NCBI RefSeq assembly: GCF_003457605.1
Contig: NZ_QRAN01000010.1
Coordinates: 1-64,000 of the forward strand
Direction of reading: 5' to 3'
Origin: Seongchinamella sediminis
Lineage (GTDB): Bacteria > Pseudomonadota > Gammaproteobacteria > Pseudomonadales > Halieaceae
Length of the DNA: 64,000 nt
Translations under genes and position numbers: made by a program
Shown here: positions 1 through 7,566 of the stretch, in pieces
Layout: each line of letters starts with the position of its first letter
Position numbering within the stretch: the stretch's first letter is position 1
Notes under the pieces: model-generated
Told to the model about the DNA's origin: nothing
What the model saw: the letters and a program-made list of their open reading frames with translations, nothing else
The model's database searches: none

Positions 1-116
1 TCGAACGAATTCTGGTAGCATTTTGTCACGGCGGAATTTCTTGTTGGTATGGCTTCGACACCCTTATTTTCAAGATCTTTCCGTCGTTTTACTATCCCCT
101 TCGTGAATTTTTCAGG

Positions 117-1922
117 CTAGTGCTTACCCGAGAAGGCGCCATACATTGCGTCCAGCAAATGATGCGCCGCGTGTGGATCCTCACCGCCGATCGAAATCAT
201 GGAGACGGCCGGGGCGCTATTCTTCGCCTCGACATCGCGCTCAAAAATGACCGACCCTTCCTTGATAGTGACCAGCACGTCAATATCGGCAATCGCATCC
301 GGGTCGATGGCCGTCGGGTCGTCCGACAGAATGACGAAATCAGCAAGTTTGCCGACTTCTATCGACCCCTTTCTATCTTCTTCGAAATGTTGCCACGCCG
401 GCCACAGGGTCATGGCTTTCAGCGCAGTCATCACGTCCACCCGCTGTTCCGAGCCAAGGATCATCCCCGAACGGGTGCGTCGCGTGACCGTGGCGGACAG
501 GACGCGCATGCTGTCCGGTAATGCCACCGGCGCATCGTGATGGGTACCGAATTTCATGCCGCGCTGCACGAGCCAGCCCGTGGGTGAAATGTTTCTGGCG
601 GCTTCCGGGCCTACCGTGTGCTCGCTGTGCCAGTCACCCCAGTAAAAAGTGTGCATCGGGAACAGCGAGGGAAACACCCCCAGGCGCTTGTAGCTGTCGA
701 TCTGGTCCTCACGGAGAAGCTGGCCGTGAATGAGCACCGGTCGATTAGCGACTTTACCGAACTTGGCCTGCGCCTCTTCCAGTGCCGCTATCAGCATATC
801 CGAAGCGCCCTCGCCATTGGCGTGGACGAGAATCTGGAAGCCGTTCTCATAGCACCAGTTGACCGCATCCCGGGTCTGCTCACGGGTAATGGCGGCGTAG
901 CCGGCATAATCCTCGGGATACTCCCCCACCGGGTCGTAATAGGGCCGGTCCCGCAGCGCAGTGAAGCCCTGGGGTGAACCGTCGATCGTCAGCTTGCAGC
1001 CGCCTACCCGCACCTTGTTTTCGTACTCACGTGAAACATTTGCCTTGATGAAGTCCTTGTTCTCGAGCACATCCGGGTAGGCCACAACATCAATAGGCAG
1101 GTCTCCTTCGCTACCCACTTTCCTGGTTACAGCGACGGTGTTGGCGTCAGTGCGGCCGTCCTGCGCCGTGGTGTAACCATAGCTTGCCCAAAGCCGGCTA
1201 CCGGCGCGAGCGAAGTCCTCCATGCCCTGTTCCCCGAGCTTGCCGAGCACGCTGAAGAAAACCGGGAAAAACGCGTACTCCTCAAGGACACCATTCGGTT
1301 CCCCATCGGCGCGCCGCCGGATTACCCCACCTGACGGATTTTCCGTTGAACCGTCGATGCCAGCCATTTCCAGGCCTTTCGAGTTCGTCACCCCCAGATG
1401 ACCGGACTGATGCACGATAATGATCGGATACTCGGTCGAGACTGCATCGAGATCCTCGCGGGTAGGATGGCGCAACTCGGCAAGCTGGGCATTGTCATAA
1501 CCGAAACCCACAATCGCCCCGGCACTTTTTACTATTTCATCGTTGTCCCTCGCCCAGTTGGACAGCGTGGCCTGGAGGCTGGCAATATCGGTCACCTCGC
1601 CATCCGGTGGCGCCAGGAGGTTGGCAACCATCGCCTGGAAGCCGCCAAAAACCATGTGCCCATGGCTGTCGACAAACCCGGGCAGCATCGCTCTCCCGTC
1701 CAGGTCAAAGGACTCGGTTGCATCCCCGCGAAAGGCGTCGACGTCCGCAAGTGTGCCCACCGCAAGAATCCGCCCGTCTTTTACCGCCACCGCCTCGGCC
1801 CGTGGCGCAGAGTCATCAATCGTTATGATTGCCCCGCCGCTGTAAATGGTGTCGGCCATCTCTCCTGCCGTGACAGCGGACGCGGAAAAAAGCGTAGCAA
1901 GCAATACGGCTGGCAGGTTCAT
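117..1922 (-). CDS. Secreted metal-dependent amidohydrolase, YtcJ-like (amidohydrolase_3)
   Basis: A 601-residue protein with a signal peptide (about residues 1-20, ending SAVTAG), so it is probably periplasmic. After it comes the small beta domain typical of amidohydrolases (GGAIITIDD, then DGRILAVG), followed by the first metal-binding motif DSHGHM with His87 and His89. Late in the protein FGTHHDAP and a C-terminal GKLADFVIL segment fit the YtcJ/N-substituted formamide deformylase group. The substrate cannot be told from sequence. I chose the start at 1922 because it begins the signal peptide. An in-frame start at 2048 would add 42 residues encoded partly by a palindromic repeat, which is unlikely. 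It stands alone on this strand. Confidence 0.85.
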   Translation of the reverse strand: MNLPAVLLATLFSASAVTAGEMADTIYSGGAIITIDDSAPRAEAVAVKDGRILAVGTLADVDAFRGDATESFDLDGRAMLPGFVDSHGHMVFGGFQAMVANLLAPPDGEVTDIASLQATLSNWARDNDEIVKSAGAIVGFGYDNAQLAELRHPTREDLDAVSTEYPIIIVHQSGHLGVTNSKGLEMAGIDGSTENPSGGVIRRRADGEPNGVLEEYAFFPVFFSVLGKLGEQGMEDFARAGSRLWASYGYTTAQDGRTDANTVAVTRKVGSEGDLPIDVVAYPDVLENKDFIKANVSREYENKVRVGGCKLTIDGSPQGFTALRDRPYYDPVGEYPEDYAGYAAITREQTRDAVNWCYENGFQILVHANGEGASDMLIAALEEAQAKFGKVANRPVLIHGQLLREDQIDSYKRLGVFPSLFPMHTFYWGDWHSEHTVGPEAARNISPTGWLVQRGMKFGTHHDAPVALPDSMRVLSATVTRRTRSGMILGSEQRVDVMTALKAMTLWPAWQHFEEDRKGSIEVGKLADFVILSDDPTAIDPDAIADIDVLVTIKEGSVIFERDVEAKNSAPAVSMISIGGEDPHAAHHLLDAMYGAFSGKH

Positions 1923-1960
1923 CAAGCGTGACACTGGTCGTTTCCGATTAATTGCATATT

Positions 1961-2031
1961 TGTCATTCCAGCGTATGCCAGAATCCGAACAAATCAAAGA
2001 GTTGTGGATTCTGGCTTCCGCCAGAATGAAT
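1961..2031. repeat. Small imperfect palindromic repeat (MITE/REP-like)
   Basis: The segment at 1963-1986 is an inverted copy of 2006-2029, with about 24-base arms that differ at a few positions and a spacer of about 19 bases. Arms of the form TCATTCCAGC...CAGAATCC with a GGATTCTGGC partner resemble the dispersed TCATTCCGGC-type palindromes of many gammaproteobacteria. It lies directly upstream of the amidohydrolase signal peptide start. I did not notice a second copy in this window. Confidence 0.6.
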
Positions 2032-2252
2032 TTAATGAGAGTTTTCATAACAATTACTCAGTCCTGAAATCATTAAAAAGTAGCCTTGCTACCGAATTTA
2101 CCACTTCCAGTCTGGAACTCCGAGAATTTTGCGGCCGGAATATCGAACCAATACAGGCTTGGAACGCGGCATGGCAACTCAGAACGGTATACAAACAAAA
2201 AAATTGTGATAATCTGGCAGGCTTCAACAGTTTGCTCTAGAGTGAAAAATAA

Positions 2253-2459
2253 ATGAATAAAATAAGCTATCTGGGGACGTTTCTCGCGTTCTTAACTGCC
2301 AGCACGCTGATCTCAGCTGCCGTTTCATGGATAAACCACGATACCGGCGAATATCAGTGTAATGCCGAGCCTCCCAAATACGCAGAAGTCTGTCATAACA
2401 CTTCGGAAAAGTTCGATGAAGCAGTTTGTGTGAAGCATGTCGAGTACATGTGCCAGTAA
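2253..2459 (+). CDS. Small secreted cysteine-containing protein, unknown function
   Basis: An open frame of 68 codons with an N-terminal hydrophobic segment (about residues 5-25, LGTFLAFLTASTLISAA) that looks like a signal peptide or membrane anchor. The following roughly 43-residue mature part has four cysteines (near 36, 47, 59 and 67), which could form two disulfides outside the cytoplasm. No family is recognised. It ends 15 bases before the next gene on the same strand, so the two may form an operon. The ribosome binding site is weak (purine-rich AGAGTGAAAAA). Likely real because of the signal peptide and cysteines, but function is unknown. Confidence 0.5.
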   Translation: MNKISYLGTFLAFLTASTLISAAVSWINHDTGEYQCNAEPPKYAEVCHNTSEKFDEAVCVKHVEYMCQ

Positions 2460-2474
2460 AAAAGGACGTTGAGA

Positions 2475-3203
2475 ATGTTAAAAAAAATTATAGCTGGTTG
2501 GGGAATAGCGCTTATAGCAAGCACTGCAAATGCCGTTGAGGTGCTGACAAACGGGGATTTTGAAACCGGAGATCTTTCAGGCTGGAGCGCGAGCGGTGGC
2601 GGTACAACAGGCACCTGTCCCAATGAAAACAGAACGTGGAATGTTGGGGGCGATGGCTCAGCGACTGGTTGCAACGACCCGGGGCTGCCGCCGCAAGGCA
2701 CATATGCCGCCTACAACATGTTCGACGGCGGAACCCCTTCCGCGCCCGTGGCCTATCAGCTGTCCCAGAGTGTCTCGGTGCCATCTGGCGTAAGTGCCGC
2801 CACTCTAAGCTGGTCCCAGTCTGTTGTCGCCAGTTTTTCGGGGGCACCCAGAGTGCTTGCAGTTGAAATTACCAACGCCGCTGGGGATACGATTCTCGAC
2901 ACTATTCGAAGCACTGATTATCTGGGCTCTGAGTCTACCGGATGGACCTCGGAGACAGAAGATCTTACCGCTAACCTCGCGGCCCTGGAGGGCCAGACAG
3001 TAAACCTCCGTTTCTCGGTTTACATTTCGGAAAACTGGACGGGTCCGGCGGGATTGGGGCTGGACTCCGTCTCATTGGACATCACTGCCGCGCCACAATC
3101 CCCCCCTGCCCCCGTGCCCACCATGTCTTTGTATGGTCTGTTGGCTACTGCTCTGGGAATCATTTTCCTTGCAACTCCCAGACTAAGACGGCACTTTAAG
3201 TAA
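2475..3203 (+). CDS. Exported protein with C-terminal membrane-plus-arginine sorting tail
   Basis: A 242-residue protein with a signal peptide (residues 1 to about 20, ending STANA). The mature part starts NGDFETGDLSGW, the usual opening of carbohydrate-binding-like jelly-roll domains found in PEP-CTERM and choice-of-anchor proteins. The C-terminus is a proline-rich linker, then VPTMSLYGLL, a hydrophobic stretch and RLRR, matching the layout of IPTL-CTERM/exosortase-type sorting signals. It is probably a surface or secreted adhesin-like protein processed by an exosortase. The ATG at 2475 is preferred over TTG at 2469 because AAAGGA sits about 9 bases upstream. A strong terminator follows the gene. 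Confidence 0.7.
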   Translation: MLKKIIAGWGIALIASTANAVEVLTNGDFETGDLSGWSASGGGTTGTCPNENRTWNVGGDGSATGCNDPGLPPQGTYAAYNMFDGGTPSAPVAYQLSQSVSVPSGVSAATLSWSQSVVASFSGAPRVLAVEITNAAGDTILDTIRSTDYLGSESTGWTSETEDLTANLAALEGQTVNLRFSVYISENWTGPAGLGLDSVSLDITAAPQSPPAPVPTMSLYGLLATALGIIFLATPRLRRHFK

Positions 3204-3231
3204 CACCGTGTAAGCATTAGTGCAGTTTGAC

Positions 3232-3264
3232 AAAGGCCCGCATAAAACGCGGGCCTTTGTTGTT
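3232..3264 (+). terminator. Rho-independent terminator
   Basis: A perfect 10-bp stem, AAAGGCCCGC at 3232-3241 with GCGGGCCTTT at 3249-3258, a 7-base loop, and a T-rich tail to 3264. It lies 28 bases after the exported protein gene and should end the two-gene unit beginning at 2253. The rest of 3204-3496 shows no gene I can support. Confidence 0.85.
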
Positions 3265-3496
3265 ATGGTCCTATGCCACCTCAACATGCCATCAATGACC
3301 AGGAAATTACGCCAGAACTGGTCGTGTTTTAACGCCTGCCCACAGTGAACGAATACACCCCGAAAAGTCAGTTTGGAATCAGCAGGCTGCGCCAGCCGAT
3401 ATAGCAGGTTTTTCCTCCAGTGAAAACCAGCATTGACCTCAAGCCTGATTGAGGTATTACGCTGCCCCCTCACGTCATCATAAGGGAGGAACAGCA

Positions 3497-4132
3497 ATGA
3501 CTACTGTCGCGGTGATTTACCATTCCGCCACTGGAACGACCAAACAGCTGGCGGACGCCATTTCAGAGGGGATTAACAGCGCCGGCAATATTGCAATCGA
3601 ATCCAGCGAATACCGGATTGTCGGCGAAGATATCATTGAAGGCAGATTCATCAACCGGGAGTTGCTTACCGCGGCTGGCCAGGCCGATGGCATCATCTTC
3701 GGTTCACCCACCTACATGGGCGGCGTTTCCGCCCAGTTCAAAGCATTTGCAGACGCCACCGGTGAACTGTGGTCAAAGCGCCAGTGGGCCAACAAGATTG
3801 CCGCCGGTTTTACAATTGGCTCCAACTACAGCGGTGACCAGTTGAGCACGATCCAGTACCTCAACACCTTCGCCAACCAGCATGGCATGCTGTGGGCCAG
3901 CATCGACGTGCCCGGGGGCTTTGAGGCTGGCATACTCAACCGCCTCGGTGCGCAGAGTGGCTTGATTGCCCAGACAAGGGACGGCAACGTTGACGCTGAT
4001 GATCTCACGATGGCCCGATACCTCGGCGCGCGTGTAGCCAGGCTTGCGGCAGGAAACTCTCACAGCCACACCGGCGATATGGTGGCCTCGCGACAAGCAC
4101 TGCTCGTGAGGCGAAAACCAGCGTCCTTCTGA
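3497..4132 (+). CDS. Flavodoxin-fold NAD(P)H:quinone oxidoreductase, WrbA-like
   Basis: A 211-residue cytoplasmic flavoprotein. The N-terminus VAVIYHSATGTTKQLADAI is the FMN phosphate-binding loop of flavodoxin-like proteins, and GSPTYMGGVSAQFKAF at about residues 72-88 is the second FMN-contacting loop characteristic of the WrbA/NAD(P)H dehydrogenase (quinone) family. These enzymes use NAD(P)H to reduce quinones by two electrons and so limit redox cycling. Length matches the family (about 200). The start at 3497 has a strong GGGAGGA 6 bases upstream; longer in-frame starts lack one. It converges with the sugar dehydrogenase gene after only 16 bases. WrbA itself versus a related flavodoxin cannot be settled by eye. 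Confidence 0.8.
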   Translation: MTTVAVIYHSATGTTKQLADAISEGINSAGNIAIESSEYRIVGEDIIEGRFINRELLTAAGQADGIIFGSPTYMGGVSAQFKAFADATGELWSKRQWANKIAAGFTIGSNYSGDQLSTIQYLNTFANQHGMLWASIDVPGGFEAGILNRLGAQSGLIAQTRDGNVDADDLTMARYLGARVARLAAGNSHSHTGDMVASRQALLVRRKPASF

Positions 4133-4148
4133 TGCGGAGAATCACATG

Positions 4149-5285
4149 TCAGCGCGTCGGCGTGAGCTTCAGCAAGCGACCCTGGCTACCGCGGCGCTCA
4201 TCTTCCAGCAACCAGATGGCCCCGTCAGGACCTTCTGCAATCGCCCGGATGCGCGCGCCCATTGCATAGCGTTCCACCTCCCGGGCGGCCTCACCGTCGA
4301 CTTCAATGCGCACGATTGCCTCGGCCCCCAGCGCGGCGGCCAGCGCATTGCCGCGCCAGGCCTTGAACTGCCTGCCTTCCAGGAAGGTCAGGTCTCCCGG
4401 TGAAATCGCCGGCGTCCAGCTGATGGCGGGTGCCAGAAACTCAGGCCGGGTGCTGTGATCGGGAATCTCCCGGCCATCGTAGTGATCGCCGTCGGACACC
4501 TCGGGATACCCATAGTTGCCGCCCCGGCGAATCAAATTCAACTCGTCACCGTGCAGCGGGCCCATTTCCAGCACCCAGAGCCGCCCTTCGAGGTCGAAGT
4601 CCATGCCCAGCGGGTTGCGGTGGCCCAGTGACCAGATTTCCGGGTAGACGCCAATGTCATCCACCAGCGGGTCCTCGGAGAAGTAATCGGCGAAGGGATT
4701 GTCATCCGGGATAGCGCCATCGTCCCTGATCCGCAGCACCTTGCCCACGTTCGACTGCATGTCCTGGGACGGGGTGAACTTTTGCCGGTCGCCCGAACTG
4801 ATCCACAGGTAGCCACTGTCATCGACCAGCAGGCGATGGCCGTAATGGCCATAGCCCAGCATCTTGGGATATTGCCGCCATAGCACCTGCACGTTTTTCA
4901 GTACCGGCTTTGTACCTGACAGGTCGAGGGTGCCGCGGGCAACCGCCGCGCCGCGTGTGTCATCGGCGCCGGCTTCCACGTAGCTCAGGTAGATGCTGCC
5001 GTTGTCGCTGAAATCGGGGTGCAGGGCCACATCGCCGAGACCGCCCTGGCCACCGTAGTTGACGTCGGGGACGCCAGTGACCCGGGTTTTGCTGCCGTCC
5101 CGGGTGACGATGTTGAGCACCCCTTTCTTCTCGGTTACCAGCATGCGGCCATCAGGCAGGAAGGCAAGCGCCCATGGCTCATCGAACTGGGTAACCGGTT
5201 CTACCGCAAACGGCACCCTGCCGTCTGCGCGCACCCCGGTTCCCGCCACCAGTAGCAATACAATCGCCAGACCTCGTACATTCAT
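4149..5285 (-). CDS. PQQ-dependent sugar dehydrogenase, YliI/soluble GDH family
   Basis: A 378-residue exported beta-propeller protein with a signal peptide (residues 1 to about 20). EPWALAFLPDGRMLVTEK is the family opening, GYGHYGHRLLVDDSGYLWI carries the His region near the active site, and SLGHRNPLGMDFD plus EMGPLHGDELNLI are conserved blocks of the glucose/sorbosone dehydrogenase (GSDH) family. Such enzymes oxidise aldose sugars in the periplasm using PQQ. The ATG at 5285 is preferred to the GTG at 5288, with GAAGGGGG upstream. It is divergent from the glutaredoxin-like gene across about 290 bases. The physiological sugar is unknown. Confidence 0.88.
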   Translation of the reverse strand: MNVRGLAIVLLLVAGTGVRADGRVPFAVEPVTQFDEPWALAFLPDGRMLVTEKKGVLNIVTRDGSKTRVTGVPDVNYGGQGGLGDVALHPDFSDNGSIYLSYVEAGADDTRGAAVARGTLDLSGTKPVLKNVQVLWRQYPKMLGYGHYGHRLLVDDSGYLWISSGDRQKFTPSQDMQSNVGKVLRIRDDGAIPDDNPFADYFSEDPLVDDIGVYPEIWSLGHRNPLGMDFDLEGRLWVLEMGPLHGDELNLIRRGGNYGYPEVSDGDHYDGREIPDHSTRPEFLAPAISWTPAISPGDLTFLEGRQFKAWRGNALAAALGAEAIVRIEVDGEAAREVERYAMGARIRAIAEGPDGAIWLLEDERRGSQGRLLKLTPTR

Positions 5286-5577
5286 CACTATTACCCCCTT
5301 CTTTTCCTGCAGGTGTTGCTACGCCGCTTTATCGCAAGCAGATTGCAATTCCAGCAACCTGAGCCAACGCGGGAGGGGCACAGTGCGCGAATTTTCTTAC
5401 AGTTGCGACCGCGGCGGCCAGCCTCTACACTCCGCCCCTGATCAGCAATTCACCACGGTCGACCCAATTATTCCCCGCGTACCGGCTGACTTGTGCTGCC
5501 AGCGCCAGCCAAGGCGCCCTGGCGCCGGCGGTGGTCCGGCACAGCGGAGACCGGTGTCATCAACAATGGAATCAACT

Positions 5578-5940
5578 ATGCAACTCATGCGCCTTATTCT
5601 CGGCAAGCTCATCCTGTTCTTCAACTGGGTTTTTTCCCCCAAAGCGGTCCAGCGGGATGCCGCCACCCAGGCGGCCATCGACGCACAGACAGCCAGGCTG
5701 GCCCTGTACCAGTACGAAGCCTGCCCGTTCTGCGTGAAGGTACGCCGGAGCATGAAACGCAACGGGCTCAATATCGAGACCCGGGATGTGAAGCGCAGCG
5801 ATAGCGCCCGGGAAGAGCTGCTGGCCGGCGGCGGCAACCTGAAGGTCCCCTGCCTGCGGATAGAGGAAGACAGCGGCGCCCGCTGGATGTACGAGTCGAA
5901 CGATATTATTGGCTATCTGGAAGGGAAGTTTGCTGTCTGA
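5578..5940 (+). CDS. Membrane-tethered glutaredoxin/GST N-terminal-domain protein
   Basis: A 120-residue protein. Residues 4-20 are hydrophobic (LILGKLILFFNWVF) and could anchor it to the membrane; a thioredoxin-fold domain follows, with ALYQYEACPFCVKV giving a CPFC redox motif at Cys49/Cys52 and KVPCLRI providing the cis-proline loop. It resembles the short glutaredoxin-like or GST-N-only proteins common in pseudomonads and relatives, probably working in thiol-disulfide exchange with glutathione. An in-frame ATG at 5566 would add four residues; no strong ribosome binding site decides between them. Monocistronic as far as can be seen. Confidence 0.8.
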   Translation: MQLMRLILGKLILFFNWVFSPKAVQRDAATQAAIDAQTARLALYQYEACPFCVKVRRSMKRNGLNIETRDVKRSDSAREELLAGGGNLKVPCLRIEEDSGARWMYESNDIIGYLEGKFAV

Positions 5941-6340
5941 TTACAGCGCCTGCAGCGTGTCGCCGTACCCGCACTCGTCATTTATGGGCCAACCCCCCAT
6001 CTTGGGATTGGCCGGCTGCTTAACGCTCTTCCCTGTTGGCCTTCCTCTGAAGTGACCGACTACCCTATTGACGTGAACACGAATTTGGACTGCAGACTGG
6101 CCAGAGTCCTACACCAGGACTGGCCAGGTTTTGAAGCCGGCACACACTCCTGTTTGTATCCCGGAGCGCTGCTTGCAGACTGCTGCACCCGTGAGCTGCT
6201 CGCTAGTTGACACCCCTCACATTCTTATGTTCTGACGAAATGTGATAGGGCACACAATTCTGGTTAGAATTGCTGGCTGGGGCGAGCGCGCATTGGTACA
6301 AAGTCACAACTGGTTCTTGTACGCAGGCAGGGGACGCGCC
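5941..6340. other. 400-base intergenic region with a hairpin
   Basis: No gene supported. It contains a dyad at 5987-6013 (GGCCAA with TTGGCC, plus an inner CCC/GGG) after the glutaredoxin-like gene. There is no T-run, so this is at best a weak transcript end. The rest is presumably leader and promoter of the following signalling gene. Confidence 0.4.
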
Positions 6341-7345
6341 ATGAAAGAAAGCACCACTGATCATTTCGACCTGGAAATGCCCTTCAAGGACTGTGCAAAT
6401 GATTACTCACTTGAAAAACTGGCGCTTTTCAAGGGGGTTGAACCCGAATTCATACGCTCCTGGATTGCTGACTGCGCACTGAAGTGGGTCAAGGCCGGCA
6501 GTATTGTGCTCAGCCCGGAAACGGTGAATCTCAGCATGCTGATCGTTCTGGAGGGTCGAGCAAGCATTCACCTGGAGTCAGCCGATAGCGAGGCAGTCGC
6601 GCACGTTGGAAGCGGAGAATGTCTCGGTGAGGTATCATTGTTCGACAATCAGCCCCCTTCAGCCGTTGTCGTCGCCGAATCCGACTTGCATTTACTGGTT
6701 ATCAGCCATGAGCAGCTTCTCCGCTTGATCGAATGGTCACATCAGATTTCACTAAATCTGCTGTACATCCTGTCGCAGCGTTTGCGCTACTGTAACGACG
6801 CTATCAGTCAAAGCTCACAATTTGAGGAAGGATTGAAAGACCATGCGAAACGGGATGCGTTAACGGGTTTCTTCAATCGACAGTGGACCGACAACTACCT
6901 GTCGAAACTCAACAGCAGTGTGGCCAACGGCATGACTGCGCCGCATCTTTCTCTGCTCATTATCGATATCGACAATCTCAGCTGGTTTAACGACAACTAT
7001 GGTCGGCCTGCCAGCGAGGATGTCCTGCAGCAGGTCGCGCAAACTATCGGCCAGGGATTCCGCTCAGGAGACAAGATCGCCCGTTATGACGAGGCCCGAT
7101 TTATCGTGATTCTGCCAGATACCGACCAGGACGCTGCGACCTCAATCGCGCAAAGACTCAGCAATCGCTTGAGCGACACACCAGCACAAAATGGCTCCTT
7201 AACCTACCCGTGCCCGACCGTCTCAATCGGCGTTGCGAATTACCAGCCAGGTGATGATTTCGGCGATCTCATCGCCGCGAAAAATGAAGTATTTCGCCAG
7301 GCAAAGCTCAACAACGGGGCACAGGTTATACCCATCGCTTCGTAA
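6341..7345 (+). CDS. Cyclic nucleotide-binding-like sensor with degenerate GGDEF domain
   Basis: A 334-residue soluble protein. Residues about 30-150 form a cNMP-binding/CRP-like beta-roll (GSGECLGEVSLFDNQPPSAVV is the phosphate-cassette region), followed by a linker and a GGDEF-family domain from about 165 (RDALTGFFNR) to 330 (VSIGVANYQ). The active-site loop, normally R-x-GGDEF, reads ARYDEARFIVIL at 247-258, so four of five signature residues are replaced. Diguanylate cyclase activity is therefore unlikely; it may be a binding scaffold or inactive paralogue. The ATG at 6341 follows AGGGGA; the frame extends upstream but without domain content. Monocistronic. Confidence 0.8.
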   Translation: MKESTTDHFDLEMPFKDCANDYSLEKLALFKGVEPEFIRSWIADCALKWVKAGSIVLSPETVNLSMLIVLEGRASIHLESADSEAVAHVGSGECLGEVSLFDNQPPSAVVVAESDLHLLVISHEQLLRLIEWSHQISLNLLYILSQRLRYCNDAISQSSQFEEGLKDHAKRDALTGFFNRQWTDNYLSKLNSSVANGMTAPHLSLLIIDIDNLSWFNDNYGRPASEDVLQQVAQTIGQGFRSGDKIARYDEARFIVILPDTDQDAATSIAQRLSNRLSDTPAQNGSLTYPCPTVSIGVANYQPGDDFGDLIAAKNEVFRQAKLNNGAQVIPIAS

Positions 7346-7566
7346 ACAGGTGAGGAGCCCAGCTGGGTTTGAACCTCCGGCTGCTCTGGATCCCGGGATA
7401 GACGGAGGCGGCCTGGCTTCTAAGCCGATGAGGAACTCACCCGGGTAGTGCCAGGCCTGGTCACCCGGGTTCATGAGCAGACCTTCTCGCGACAAGTTTT
7501 TATTGTCCTATACTCTGAACTAATCCTTCGCTCAACCGCTGCCTCGGGCAGCCACGAGAGGTGACC
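7346..7566. other. Intergenic region rich in dyads, possible structured RNA leader
   Basis: A 93-base unit at 7349-7441 is bounded by GGTGAG and CTCACC and holds nested dyads: CCCAGCTGGG (7358-7367), CCTCCG paired with CGGAGG (around 7374 and 7403), ATCCCGGGAT inside it, and a GGC/GCC hairpin near 7415-7426. It is followed by a second large inverted repeat (7436-7476) centred on CCAGGCCTGG, with ACCCGGGT in both arms. No known riboswitch or tRNA consensus was recognised. It could be the terminator of the gene before, a regulatory leader of the CstA-family gene, or a binding region. Confidence 0.35.

Noticed and set aside
1922-2048. The longer amidohydrolase start at 2048
   Set aside because: The added 42 residues come largely from the palindromic repeat and displace the signal peptide.
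7349-7445. A tRNA-like gene suggested by GGTTCAAACCC (minus strand) and a closing stem
   Set aside because: The T-stem and anticodon stem do not form with a seven-base loop, and no usual D-arm is present.
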